In this document: positions 18,319 through 27,669 of the stretch, piece by piece
How positions within the stretch are numbered: position 1 is the stretch's first letter
How the letters are laid out: every line of letters begins with the position of its first letter
Source: Bacillota bacterium
GTDB lineage: Bacteria; Bacillota; UBA4882; UBA8346
Direction: 5' to 3'
Length of the DNA stretch: 64,000 nucleotides
Assembly: GCA_023435565.1 (NCBI GenBank)
Contig: JAEYRN010000091.1
Span: 1-64,000 of the forward strand
The notes under the pieces: model-generated
Seen by the model: only the letters and a program-made list of their open reading frames with translations
What the model was told of the DNA's origin: nothing
The model's database searches: none
Program-made: the position numbers and the translations under genes

Positions 18319-18347
18319 TTGACATTCTCTAAAGCGCTGTTTATAAT
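18319..18347 (+). promoter_or_regulatory. Consensus promoter of the ABC-F gene
   Basis: TTGACA (18319-18324) and TATAAT (18342-18347) with a 17-bp spacer. The start codon of the ABC-F gene is 256 bp further on, leaving a long leader. Confidence 0.85.
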
Positions 18348-18378
18348 AAGACTAATTAAGCATATAAAGGAGACGCCC

Positions 18379-18390
18379 ATGCGCATTTAG
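18379..18390 (+). promoter_or_regulatory. Three-codon leader ORF (M-R-I)
   Basis: ATGCGCATTTAG preceded by AAAGGAG at a good distance. A minimal ORF with a strong ribosome binding site and an Arg second codon, upstream of hairpins and an ABC-F gene, matches leader peptides where a drug-stalled ribosome opens an attenuator. The function is inferred. Confidence 0.65.
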
Positions 18391-18407
18391 TAACATTTAA
18401 GCCAAAC

Positions 18408-18475
18408 TTTAATAATCATATACTTTGGCAGGATGTTACTCCCGGTTTGAAACAGCCGGGTTTGATGGGCTTTTC
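18408..18475 (+). promoter_or_regulatory. Putative attenuator structure before the ABC-F gene
   Basis: Two hairpins can form. CCCGG (18441-18445) pairs with CCGGG (18456-18460). AAGCC plus AAAC (18408-18416) can pair with the GTTT...GGGCTT that precedes a T-rich tract (CTTTTCTT), giving terminator-like folding. The leader ORF ends about 18 nt upstream, so a stalled ribosome would interfere with the first arm. Confidence 0.5.
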
Positions 18476-18602
18476 TTATTTAATAAAAAAAGTATTTATA
18501 TAAACTCCTTTATTATGAAGAAGTTTTTAAAATTTTTTTTTATTTATTTTTGCTAAACCAATGTCCAATTCATACATCCTGCCTCTCTAAGGAGTGTTCA
18601 GG

Positions 18603-20333
18603 ATGTTATTATTTTGTACGCAAAATATGGCCCAAACTAAGGGTGGCCATGATATTTTTAGTAATATCAATTTGGAAGTTCAAACCGGTGAAAAAATCGC
18701 TTTAGTGGGTCCAAACGGTATCGGCAAAACCACACTGCTGCGGATCTTGGCGGGATTTGACACGCCTATTGGCGGCTGTCTCAATTTTTTTAAAACAATA
18801 CAAATTGGTTATTTAACCCAAGATGATACTAATTTAGCGGAGCCAACCGTTCAATCAGTTTTAAAATCGGTTTATTCGGAAAAACCAGCCGCTAATTGGC
18901 AGGAAGCTTTATCGCGGTTTAATTTTTCAGGGCTCGAGAACCAGAAAGTCTCTTTTTTAAGCGGTGGGGAAAAAACCAGACTAAAGTTGGCCTGTTTATG
19001 GTTACAGGGGTGTGAATTATTGCTCCTTGATGAACCATCCAACCATCTGGACATGGAACAACTGAACTGGTTGGAAGGGTACTTGCGGGATTATCCGGGA
19101 ACAGTCCTAATCGTTTCCCATGATCGCTACTTTTTAGATCGGGTAGCTAAAAGAGTTGTTGAGCTCAGTAAAACCGGAGTCACTTCATATCCGGGAAATT
19201 ATAGCGATTATAAGAAGGCTAAGGAAGCTAAATGGGCCCAAGATCTGAAAACATACTACGACCAAGAAAAACAAGCCCGTAAAATCGAACAGGCAATTCA
19301 GGAATTGACCTCCTGGGAAGAAAAAGCTCACCGCGAATCCCGCCGGAAGGCGAATTCAGAAGGACCTTGCATGGGTGGGAAGGAATATTACCGGGTCAAA
19401 GCTAAAAAAATTGCAAAAAGTGTTAAAAATACAGTCAAACGCCTTGAAAGGTTACAAGAAGAACGGATTGCCCGCCCAAAGAAAGCGCCAAGTATAAACC
19501 TGTCTTTTCAGGAACTGCGTCATGGCGGCTCCCGGTTACTAACAATCGAAGGGTTGTCTAAATCATACGAGAATCGGATTGTTTTAAATAACCTTTCCTT
19601 CTACCTCCGTCCCGGTGAAAAAACCGCTTTAGTCGGAAATAACGGAACTGGAAAAACCACTTTGCTGCGATTGATCCTAAATCAGGAACAGCTTGATCAA
19701 GGAGAAATATGGATCTCTCCTGCCGCTAAAATTGGTTATCTTGAGCAGGAGATACAATCGATTGATAATAATCGAACAATAATTGAGGAGGTCGTCCGGA
19801 CCGGCTGCCAGCCTGCCCTGGCCCGTCAATTGTTGGCCGGTTTATTGATTCGCGGCGACTCGGTTTTTAAACCCTGTTCCGTATTGAGCATGGGCGAAAG
19901 GGTCCGAGTAGCTTTGATCAAATTATTAGTCAACCAATATGACCTTTTGTTGCTAGATGAACCGACCAACTTTCTTGATTTGGAAAGCAGGGAAAAAATC
20001 GAAGAAGCTTTACTCTCATTCGTCGGGGCGGTAATCATCGTTTCCCATGACCGCTATTTGTTGGACCGAGTCTGTGGGACTACCTGGTATTTAGAGAACG
20101 GTAAGCTAACGGTATACCCGGGCACTCTCTCGGAGTATCAAACTACTCGAGCCAAAAATCAAATGGAATTTAAATATTCCAAAGAAGAAAAAATCCGGCT
20201 GGAATTAAAATTAGCCCAATTGGAAGGAGAATTAAGCCGGTTGGATCGGGAACGAAACAGACAGGAGTATTTAGCTCTTGAGGCTGAATATTTTCAAACC
20301 TCCCAATTGATTCGGGAAAATTATAAAAAATGA
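18603..20333 (+). CDS. ABC-F ATPase, antibiotic-resistance (ribosome protection) type
   Basis: 576 residues with two ABC domains in one chain and no membrane segments. First domain: GPNGIGKT, LSGGEKTR, LLLDEPSNHLD. Second: GNNGTGKT, LSMGERVR, LLLDEPTNFLD. The roughly 100-residue linker between them is rich in K, R and E (residues about 205-305). Such proteins bind the ribosomal E site; the linker displaces drugs in the resistance branch (Vga/Lsa/VmlR). The long leader with a tiny ORF supports drug induction. The ATG at 18603 follows AAGGAG by 8 nt. Confidence 0.88.
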   Translation: MLLFCTQNMAQTKGGHDIFSNINLEVQTGEKIALVGPNGIGKTTLLRILAGFDTPIGGCLNFFKTIQIGYLTQDDTNLAEPTVQSVLKSVYSEKPAANWQEALSRFNFSGLENQKVSFLSGGEKTRLKLACLWLQGCELLLLDEPSNHLDMEQLNWLEGYLRDYPGTVLIVSHDRYFLDRVAKRVVELSKTGVTSYPGNYSDYKKAKEAKWAQDLKTYYDQEKQARKIEQAIQELTSWEEKAHRESRRKANSEGPCMGGKEYYRVKAKKIAKSVKNTVKRLERLQEERIARPKKAPSINLSFQELRHGGSRLLTIEGLSKSYENRIVLNNLSFYLRPGEKTALVGNNGTGKTTLLRLILNQEQLDQGEIWISPAAKIGYLEQEIQSIDNNRTIIEEVVRTGCQPALARQLLAGLLIRGDSVFKPCSVLSMGERVRVALIKLLVNQYDLLLLDEPTNFLDLESREKIEEALLSFVGAVIIVSHDRYLLDRVCGTTWYLENGKLTVYPGTLSEYQTTRAKNQMEFKYSKEEKIRLELKLAQLEGELSRLDRERNRQEYLALEAEYFQTSQLIRENYKK

Positions 20334-20336
20334 AAG

Positions 20337-20363
20337 AATGCGGTCTACCGGCCGCATTTTTCT
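20337..20363 (+). terminator. Rho-independent terminator
   Basis: AATGCGG and CCGCATT with an 8-nt loop, followed by a T-rich tract, directly after the ABC-F stop codon. Confidence 0.85.
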
Positions 20364-20468
20364 TTTATGAGACCGCTACTTATGAGAATAAAAACTCCAA
20401 TTTTATTCGTAAAACAGGTTGTTTGGGAGATATTGGCGAATATATAAATAATACAAAGGAGATTAATG

Positions 20469-21302
20469 ATGAATAATGTAGAAATTTATTACTTTTCGGG
20501 GACTGGTAATTCATTGCATGTCGCTAAAGAATTACAGAAACGAATTCCGGAAACCAAACTTATTCCAATTGTAAGTCAACTAGATAAAAAGATTATTGAA
20601 ACTAAAGCCGAAACTGTAGGTTTTGTGTTTCCAATTTATCTAACAACAGTTCCGGCTCCCGTCAAAAAATTTCTTAATCAACTTGATTTAAAATCAAACA
20701 AGTATATTTTTTCAGTAACAACCCGAATAGGGACTTTTTGTGTAGCAAATATTTATATTGAAAAAGCTTTAAAGAAAAAAGGCAAAACATTAGATTCATT
20801 TTTTATCTTAAACATGGCAAATAACTCACCGACCGGATTAAAACCGATTGGAGATAAAAATTGGGTTAATCAAATAACAAAAGCAAAAATAGCTGAATTG
20901 GAATTAAATGTCCAAAATCAACTTGATTTAATTAAGGAATGTATTATTAATAAAGAGAAATATCCTAAAAACAGAACATCTGCTTTTTTAAATAATCTAT
21001 TAGAAAAGCTCATGTCTTCAATAACCGAAAATACTCATAGGGAAATTCCTTTCTATGCTGATTCCGATTGCAACGGATGCGGAGTATGTGAGGAAGTTTG
21101 TTTGTCTAAAAAAGTGAAATTGATGGATGGAAAGCCCATCTGGACAAAGGATATTCAGTGTTATTATTGCTACGCTTGTTTCAATTTTTGTCCTCGTCAA
21201 GCAATCTTAGTCAAAAAACTATATACAAAAAAAAATGGTAGGTATTATCATCCGGAAATAAATGCAAATGATATTTCAGAACAAAAAAGAAACATTACCT
21301 AA
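20469..21302 (+). CDS. EFR1-type flavodoxin/ferredoxin protein
   Basis: About 277 residues. The N-terminal flavodoxin-like domain carries the FMN phosphate loop FSGTGNS; the C-terminus holds two 4Fe-4S motifs (CNGCGVCEEVC and CYYCYACFNFCP). It is probably a soluble electron carrier or reductase. ATGs at 20466 and 20469 are both possible; the second has better spacing from AAAGGAG. Its 3' end overlaps the convergent hemerythrin gene by 8 bp. Confidence 0.88.
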   Translation: MNNVEIYYFSGTGNSLHVAKELQKRIPETKLIPIVSQLDKKIIETKAETVGFVFPIYLTTVPAPVKKFLNQLDLKSNKYIFSVTTRIGTFCVANIYIEKALKKKGKTLDSFFILNMANNSPTGLKPIGDKNWVNQITKAKIAELELNVQNQLDLIKECIINKEKYPKNRTSAFLNNLLEKLMSSITENTHREIPFYADSDCNGCGVCEEVCLSKKVKLMDGKPIWTKDIQCYYCYACFNFCPRQAILVKKLYTKKNGRYYHPEINANDISEQKRNIT

Positions 21303-21705
21303 CCCCTCTTTCATTCAAAAAAGGCGCGTAACGCTTGTCCGTCTCCATAATATGCTTGACAAGCCAGTTTTTTAGAAAGTCAAGCATCTCCTCGGTTAAG
21401 GAATCTTCATTCAAGCTAAAATCACGGTTGAAGTCGCCGACTTTGGCGACAAAAAATTGATGCGCCGAACGATGCCTATCCAATTCAGGATATTGGTATT
21501 CGTCCATTAATTCTTCCTCATCTTTAAAATGAGTTTTGGTATAGTCGCTCATCCGTTCCAGAATATCGGCAATAACTTTTTTACTCATACCATTGGTTTT
21601 CGCCTCAAAAACTTCATTGATAATCCCGATTAAAACCTGATGTTGCCCGTCGATTTTTTGAATTTTCACCGAATACTTGTCATCGATCCATTGGACAAAT
21701 TTCAT
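21295..21705 (-). CDS. Bacteriohemerythrin
   Basis: 136-residue single-domain hemerythrin. Di-iron ligands are visible: His in GQHQVL, His and Glu in THFKDEEELM, two His in DRHRSAHQFF, and His and Asp in KHIMETDKRY. Such proteins bind O2 reversibly and are thought to buffer or sense oxygen in anaerobes. It is convergent with the flavodoxin/ferredoxin gene, which may also serve oxygen defence. Confidence 0.9.
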   Translation of the reverse strand: MKFVQWIDDKYSVKIQKIDGQHQVLIGIINEVFEAKTNGMSKKVIADILERMSDYTKTHFKDEEELMDEYQYPELDRHRSAHQFFVAKVGDFNRDFSLNEDSLTEEMLDFLKNWLVKHIMETDKRYAPFLNERGVR

Positions 21706-21797
21706 AATTATCACCCTTAAATGTATGTAATAAATAATTTGATTTATAAAGACAATAATTTGGTCATATCTACTGATGTTACCGAGCTATTAAACAT

Positions 21798-22220
21798 TTA
21801 GGCCAACCTTTCTTCGATTGCCTCTCTCAGTTTCTCCGGTTCATCTGTCCCGATATAGACCTTTCTCCCATTTTTCATAACCATTACCACCGCGTGCGGG
21901 CCGGAAACATTATAAAGCGATTCTTTGAATCCATAATGAATTCCCAAAACAATAGCAAAAGATCTTTTCTTATCCGTATGGCACGACTCAATCTTTGCCA
22001 ATTTGAATTTCCGGTGCGGAAAACCTATTAGTCCAAAGACCAGCCTAATATATTCTTTATCAATGGTGATTGTAAGTTTGGAGAACATAATTATTGCAAG
22101 TAATAATATCACATTTGCAGATAAGATATCTTTATCATTATGGATTGGCAATGAAATAAATAAAATAAATAACCCTAAAACAATGATGATTCCCCAACCG
22201 ATTTGAGTGTGCCGGTACAT
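21798..22220 (-). CDS. Small membrane protein with PH-like domain
   Basis: 140 residues. Two hydrophobic helices (about 8-27 and 36-52) precede a beta-rich region resembling bacterial PH-type domains (ITIDKEYIRLVFGLIGFPHRKFKLAKI). Function unknown. The ATG at 22220 follows GGAGGTG by 7 nt. Monocistronic. Confidence 0.7.
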   Translation of the reverse strand: MYRHTQIGWGIIIVLGLFILFISLPIHNDKDILSANVILLLAIIMFSKLTITIDKEYIRLVFGLIGFPHRKFKLAKIESCHTDKKRSFAIVLGIHYGFKESLYNVSGPHAVVMVMKNGRKVYIGTDEPEKLREAIEERLA

Positions 22221-22289
22221 AATTTTCACCTCCATAAACTTCGAGCTTGTTGTTACCATTATATTTCTTGATGGTATTCCACTATCCCT

Positions 22290-22329
22290 TTATTAAAAAT
22301 GTTCGAAGCACGCAAAAGCGCGCTTCGAT
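22290..22329 (-). terminator. Hairpin terminator
   Basis: Minus-strand CGAAGC-GCGC...GCGTGCTTCG stem followed by AACATTTTT. It lies downstream of the glycosidase-like gene at 22412. Confidence 0.7.
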
Positions 22330-22411
22330 TTGGTTTGGTTTCATTGTTGGTTTAATCTTTATTAAAATGCCTCATTATGGTATGCCTTATTATAAAAATC
22401 TTAGCTTATTA

Positions 22412-24217
22412 TCATCCAGTGATCCGAAACACCCTGTAAAACACCGGCCATAGTTCTATTTCAAATACCGTTTCACTATCCTTACGGAGCAAGGCCGGTA
22501 ATTCCTTGCCATTTTTCACTTCGATTAGCTTTCGATCCCCGCCTACCAAGTGCAATCTGACCTTGCCGGATTGATCTCGGAAGGATTCAAGAATAAACGT
22601 ATCGTTATCATAAAGGAACAGGCCTATTTTCGCGCCACCTTCAAGATATATACCCAAATCGCTCATAAGATATTGCCGTATACTGGTCAATACTTCCGGC
22701 GGATATTGGTATATTTCAGCGAAATCATCCGGTATGGTAAGAATATATACCATGCCCTTTCCATACTCATTCTTTAAAAAAACCGGGAAATTGTTATCTT
22801 CTTTATTAGCTGAGATTAAACATTCCGACGCGTTGTTTTTATACTTTAGTATGGGCAATGTTACCGTATCCTTACCCCAAAAGTCGCCGATGGTTCCCCA
22901 ACCCGGCCCCAAAATAGTATACTCTTTGGAAACAACCTTTTTATCGGTGTACCTCACCGAAGTGATATCCTCGATTCCTTTTCCCTGCATTGCCTGGATG
23001 AAGCCTGACGTCAGACAAACATCCCCGCCATTTAGCAAATGGGCTTTGATCTTCCCCAGGACCTCTCGATCCTTTGTGCTGTCCGCTGTTAATAGAATTA
23101 ACCGTTCGGTCTCCGGAAATTGAGGCATTGGCTCAAAAGCCAGTCCCGCCATACCCATATAATCGATTAAATGTTCTTCACCGGAGGAATGAATCGGCTG
23201 ATAAACCTGAATTCCAATCGGATTCCCGGTAGCTTGGATAAGCTGGTCCAGATGATCCAATTCGTGCCCCAGTGGCGGAATATATACCGTATCAACCAGC
23301 CAGCTGTAACAGAAAAGCGTTAACTCCCTTCCTTTGGCAAAAAAGGTGAGGAAAGCCTGCTCCAGGTAATAATCTAGATTTTGAATGCTGTTCCATTGGT
23401 CGATCCAACCTCCCCCATTGAAACCGGGTTTTAGATTTTCAAACCAACGGAGCAAAGAATAACTACCGTACCTGGGTAAATGTTGAAAAGTATGATTTGT
23501 GTCCCTAGTTTCGGTACCGGTATAAACCAGATCAAAGATTTCTTTTTGGATTTCGGGGTTATACCCGGTTTCCGGATAAGATTCGATCCAGTTAGGGTAT
23601 TTGATGATTGCTTTAACTTTAGGATTAATGGCTTTTGCAGGACCAACAACCAACTGTTCTGAAACTTCAGTCATCAATTGGAGACGAAACTCTTCCCAGC
23701 TTCGCTCCCCTTTTGCTCTAATACAAGCAGGGCATGTACAATTTGTAAAATAAAAATCGTCAATAATAAACTCATCAAAAAGCGAGGCGGTATATTCGGC
23801 TATTTCCCGGAGCCGCTTTCGGGAAGCTTCATCGGAATAACAAAGGGTGTTCCAAACCCGTTTGGATCCTTTTTCGCATCCGGGTTCAACATTACCGGAC
23901 TTCTCCAAAATAGACCCGCCGCACCCGAAAACCCCGGTCTCATCTATCAAGGGCTTGTTTTTAACGGTTTTCATAAAAGTAGTGGTAATTGCCCCTGATA
24001 CATCTATCCCTTTCCCGGTAAAGAAATTTCGTAACAATTCTATTTTTTCTTTAGGAGTGTCCATGTCGTCCCGGTGAGTTTCCAGATAGACTTTGGAACA
24101 TTTCAGGTGTTTCTCAAAGAAACTAAAGTCTTTTTCAAACTCTTCCAAAGAATTGATGCTGGCTATACAACGGGTGGTAAAATAAATGGCAATGTCAAAA
24201 TTCTTATATCTTGCCAT
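22412..24217 (-). CDS. Putative TIM-barrel glycoside hydrolase-like protein
   Basis: 601 residues, no signal peptide, family not firmly recognised. The N-terminal 370 residues look like a TIM barrel (DIAIYFTTRCIAS, FDEFIIDDFYFTNC with an acidic IIDD pair, VKAIIKYPNWIESYP), with a CxC...C cluster near CTCPACIRAKG. Residues about 370-510 look like a glutamine-amidotransferase-like domain (LLNGGDVCLTSGF), as in GH42-type enzymes, and a beta-rich C-terminus follows. A carbohydrate role is likely, but the catalytic residues are not assigned. RBS GGGAGG. Confidence 0.6.
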   Translation of the reverse strand: MARYKNFDIAIYFTTRCIASINSLEEFEKDFSFFEKHLKCSKVYLETHRDDMDTPKEKIELLRNFFTGKGIDVSGAITTTFMKTVKNKPLIDETGVFGCGGSILEKSGNVEPGCEKGSKRVWNTLCYSDEASRKRLREIAEYTASLFDEFIIDDFYFTNCTCPACIRAKGERSWEEFRLQLMTEVSEQLVVGPAKAINPKVKAIIKYPNWIESYPETGYNPEIQKEIFDLVYTGTETRDTNHTFQHLPRYGSYSLLRWFENLKPGFNGGGWIDQWNSIQNLDYYLEQAFLTFFAKGRELTLFCYSWLVDTVYIPPLGHELDHLDQLIQATGNPIGIQVYQPIHSSGEEHLIDYMGMAGLAFEPMPQFPETERLILLTADSTKDREVLGKIKAHLLNGGDVCLTSGFIQAMQGKGIEDITSVRYTDKKVVSKEYTILGPGWGTIGDFWGKDTVTLPILKYKNNASECLISANKEDNNFPVFLKNEYGKGMVYILTIPDDFAEIYQYPPEVLTSIRQYLMSDLGIYLEGGAKIGLFLYDNDTFILESFRDQSGKVRLHLVGGDRKLIEVKNGKELPALLRKDSETVFEIELWPVFYRVFRITG

Positions 24218-24350
24218 GCCGACGCCTCCCTTAAATCCAATATTACATTCGTTCAAAACCGCTTAATATATTACTTTACCAGCTTATAATATTAAACGTT
24301 ACATTTATTATACAGGACAACTACTATAAAAGCATGTCATAAATTGCGAG

Positions 24351-24381
24351 AAGCGCCTCAAATATTGCTATTTAGGCGCTT
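24351..24381. terminator. Hairpin after the GT-C operon
   Basis: AAGCGCCT...AGGCGCTT with further A-T pairing inside, about 40 bp downstream of the stop at 24421. A strong stem but no clear T-tract, so the terminator role is tentative. Confidence 0.55.
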
Positions 24382-24420
24382 GGTGTTATTCCTTAAACTA
24401 ATTTTCTTTAAAATCGAACT

Positions 24421-25965
24421 TTATTCTAATTTGAAGTTACGGGGATATGCGGAAAATTCATCCCCCTCATTATTTCCAGTTGCCCGTTTCCGGCTGAATT
24501 CAGGTCGTTTTTGATTGGGATTATACCAAGAATTAAATACTCGATAATGCAGATCCGGATCTTGAGACTCTTGTTCGACTCCATTTCGAAACTGATTCCA
24601 AACATCTTCGCGAATTAAAGAATAGTCACCTGGTAAATCTAATAAAAATCCGCTATCCCATAAGTGCTTTTCTGGCAAATAATAACCCCATTCGGAATCC
24701 CGAATCCCAAAAACTACTCGCCAGATTTTATCCTTAGGCCAATGATCCTCCGGCTCATAAGGAAAGGACTCTTTCATTGTTTGATATTTATAAAAATAGT
24801 TTAAACCCTGGTGAGCAATGAGCATTGGGATCTCTTTATCTTCAATCGCCGCTGTAACCTGATGATAGATTAAGTACTCCGAGTTAAATTTATTTGGATA
24901 TACAAAATGATAATAAATATTGGGGGCAAAAATTGTTAATATTAATCCACCGGATATAATGATGAAGATTGCTTTTTTCACCAACGGTTGTAGGTAGTAA
25001 ATTCCCAATGACATACAAACGGTTACGGCCGGTAGCAGTAGGGAAAGACGTTCTGATATTCCCATGCTCTCCCCGGAACCGATGGGAAACAATGTTAAAA
25101 AAATAATAAACGGTGACCATAAAGCGCCCGCTTTAACATCATACATTAATGATTTTCGAAATAGCAAAACTCCGCAGATTATCGCCAACGAAAGAAATGC
25201 TTCCAGTTTCAGAATTATCTGAATACCGTCTCTTTGAAAAAAAGTCAACAAAGGCGGTTTCAGACCATCCCAGGAGATTCGGTTGAAATCAGCCAAGAGA
25301 ATATACTTCCGACCAACTAATACGATCAATGTTAAACTGAAAATAAATCCGAAAAAAAACAATGTTTTAATGTTAAACCGACGGAAACGAATATCTCCGC
25401 GTAGTAAAGCTATAGTTATCACTAGTATTGCGATCCCAATCATACTAAGATGGCTAATTCCCGAAAGAATAATGGCGGCAATTGAAATAGGCCAATATTT
25501 GGCATTATTAAATCCCAAAGACCAAAAGGGGAGAAATATCAAAGCAAAAGCATATCTAGGAAAGGCCAGACATAAATAACTGAGTGTTGGGCTTATTATT
25601 ACGTATAACAACAGGAAATAGCTTGGAAATATTGAAAGTCTTTTATGTTTTAACCGTTGAGCAATTACCAGACTAAAACCAAATAATAGTTGTATTAATA
25701 TTGTCCAACCAAGAATAGACTGCTCATAATTAAACCCCAGCTTCGAAGTTAAGCCCATTAGTGGTAAGATTAACGAGCGGTCGGCGATTTTAAACATTCC
25801 GGTTTGAACCAAATACTTTATCTGCAAAGCATAGTAATAAGCGTCAGGACCCCAGAGATAAGGTTGATTATAAAGATAGTAATATCGTGTTATTATAGTC
25901 ATACAACAAATAATCGCGATAAATGACAATAATAACGCTTTATTTTTTTTAACTAAACTATTCAT
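24421..25965 (-). CDS. Multi-helix membrane protein, GT-C glycosyltransferase-like
   Basis: 514 residues, about 11 membrane helices, and an early extracytoplasmic loop with GPDAYYYALQ, which resembles the acidic motif of GT-C/STT3-like enzymes. The last 170 residues are soluble. Its start overlaps the previous stop (TAATG), implying translational coupling to the discoidin-type protein. A role in transferring sugars from lipid carriers is inferred from fold and neighbours. Confidence 0.65.
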   Translation of the reverse strand: MNSLVKKNKALLLSFIAIICCMTIITRYYYLYNQPYLWGPDAYYYALQIKYLVQTGMFKIADRSLILPLMGLTSKLGFNYEQSILGWTILIQLLFGFSLVIAQRLKHKRLSIFPSYFLLLYVIISPTLSYLCLAFPRYAFALIFLPFWSLGFNNAKYWPISIAAIILSGISHLSMIGIAILVITIALLRGDIRFRRFNIKTLFFFGFIFSLTLIVLVGRKYILLADFNRISWDGLKPPLLTFFQRDGIQIILKLEAFLSLAIICGVLLFRKSLMYDVKAGALWSPFIIFLTLFPIGSGESMGISERLSLLLPAVTVCMSLGIYYLQPLVKKAIFIIISGGLILTIFAPNIYYHFVYPNKFNSEYLIYHQVTAAIEDKEIPMLIAHQGLNYFYKYQTMKESFPYEPEDHWPKDKIWRVVFGIRDSEWGYYLPEKHLWDSGFLLDLPGDYSLIREDVWNQFRNGVEQESQDPDLHYRVFNSWYNPNQKRPEFSRKRATGNNEGDEFSAYPRNFKLE

Positions 25966-27647
25966 TAATAACCATATGAATGTCTTATTTTATCACCAGG
26001 TAAAAACAGATCGGTGGACATCGGTGAAACAATGAAATAAGCTTTTAACTTAACAGCCCGATTATAGCAGGCTTTAAGTAATTCCTCCTCGGTAGCTCCG
26101 GTTAACTTTGCCTTTTCAAAAGGTTCGACACCCATCCACCAGATTACCGGACCCGGGTTTTCTTCGATCAACTGATAATAACGGCGTTCCGCTAAAAGAG
26201 TTTTCAAATATTTTCTAACATCTGAATACGAGGTCCTACTAAGATCAATAATTCTCATATTCTCTTGAAATATCTTTATTTCTTCTTTTTTTGTAGTTTG
26301 CATGTAAATGGAATCATCGTAATATGTTATATATTTCTTCCCAAAAATACGTAACCCCTCAGGTAATGGCTCCCAGTTCCCCTCGGTAATTAGACCCTCT
26401 CCAAAATAACCGACGAACGAACCATTGGAACGTATGCGTAAACTGCGGTATGGATAATCGTAGGCCTCAAAAAAATTAGCGGAATAGTATTTATTTGACG
26501 TATTCTCAGTTCGTAATATTCCTAGCATATATGGTGTTAACGAGATATCAAGCAGGCTCTCTAGTCCGTTATTGGGCAAGTCAATTTTAACTGACGGAAC
26601 ATTAAAGACTAAAGGAGCGCCATTTTGGTCCGTTAGTTTCAACTCGGAGATAACCATATCTTTATATGCCGTACCGGGATAAACGCTGTTAATTTTAAGT
26701 GATACTTTCTTAACACCGGAATAAATTTTGGGAAATTTTAATTTTTGAGCATCCATTTCATCGGAAACCGAGAGCAAAAATTCCTCTTCATCATTAATCC
26801 GTACTTGTAACTTAGCTGGTCTTGCATTTGCAATGTAATGAGTTTGGGAACGTTGGTAACCATTCCAAATAATTATTCCGGATAACTCTTCAGGATTATC
26901 CAGATTGATATTAATTATTTCACCAACGCCGCTTGTTCTTTTACCATCGGTAGACCAAGCAAAGTCGGTTCTAGAGTCAAATAAATTATGGGGACCGTAA
27001 GCGGTTTGCGGAGCTAAAACTGACGAGACAGAAACTTTCCCAGTATTATTTTTAGGAATTGCTATCGAAATCGGACTCTTTTGACCTCTTCTAAAAAAAC
27101 GGACCGATGTGAACTGTGGAACACTGTCGGCATGAGCAATTTTAATGAAAACTGATTTAACTTTTGCGTTTAGATTAGCACAGGGAATACCTTGAACATT
27201 ATTTTTCCCTCTGGCTCCTAAATAAAACAACCGTTCATTAACCCCAATATCTTTATATGTAGACCAATATTCGACTAAATCCGAATCAGATTCCGAGTTT
27301 TGTTTTACTTGATCGTATATATTTCTTTTACCATCAAGATAAAAGTCCAGCGTGCAATTGGCTCTATTTTTAACTTTGACCTCAATCCAATCAACTAAAA
27401 CCGGAGCTGTAAATTGATAAAAAATGCCTTCATTGGTTCCGGCGTCTTTTGTTTGGGGTTTCCACAAACCGCCTTTGGTTGGATTGAGCAATTCGGTTAC
27501 AGGTGTTGAGTCCGAGGTAGCAGAAGTAGCATAAGCAGTTAAAATAGTTACTTCCGATTCTGCAGCTAAAGCCATAGTTAATGAGATAATACTAAATACT
27601 AATAGAATACTGACTGTTACAATTCGAAGATATAACTTTTTGTTCAT
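25965..27647 (-). CDS. Exported protein with two F5/8 C (discoidin)-like regions
   Basis: 560 residues with a signal peptide (VTVSILLVFSIISLTMALAA). Residues about 30-160 and 175-330 look like F5/8 type C carbohydrate-binding folds (VDWIEVKVKNRANCTLDFYL; NPEELSGIIIWNGYQRS). The C-terminal 200 residues are of unknown type. Probably binds cell-wall or extracellular glycans. The start at 27647 follows AAGGATG. Third gene of the VanW-VanX-like operon. Confidence 0.7.
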   Translation of the reverse strand: MNKKLYLRIVTVSILLVFSIISLTMALAAESEVTILTAYATSATSDSTPVTELLNPTKGGLWKPQTKDAGTNEGIFYQFTAPVLVDWIEVKVKNRANCTLDFYLDGKRNIYDQVKQNSESDSDLVEYWSTYKDIGVNERLFYLGARGKNNVQGIPCANLNAKVKSVFIKIAHADSVPQFTSVRFFRRGQKSPISIAIPKNNTGKVSVSSVLAPQTAYGPHNLFDSRTDFAWSTDGKRTSGVGEIININLDNPEELSGIIIWNGYQRSQTHYIANARPAKLQVRINDEEEFLLSVSDEMDAQKLKFPKIYSGVKKVSLKINSVYPGTAYKDMVISELKLTDQNGAPLVFNVPSVKIDLPNNGLESLLDISLTPYMLGILRTENTSNKYYSANFFEAYDYPYRSLRIRSNGSFVGYFGEGLITEGNWEPLPEGLRIFGKKYITYYDDSIYMQTTKKEEIKIFQENMRIIDLSRTSYSDVRKYLKTLLAERRYYQLIEENPGPVIWWMGVEPFEKAKLTGATEEELLKACYNRAVKLKAYFIVSPMSTDLFLPGDKIRHSYGY

Positions 27648-27669
27648 ATGTAACATCCTTCCATGAACT

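Noticed and set aside
22734..23998. Plus-strand ORFs opposite the glycosidase-like gene
   Set aside because: Low-complexity translations antisense to a long well-started gene; no upstream signals.
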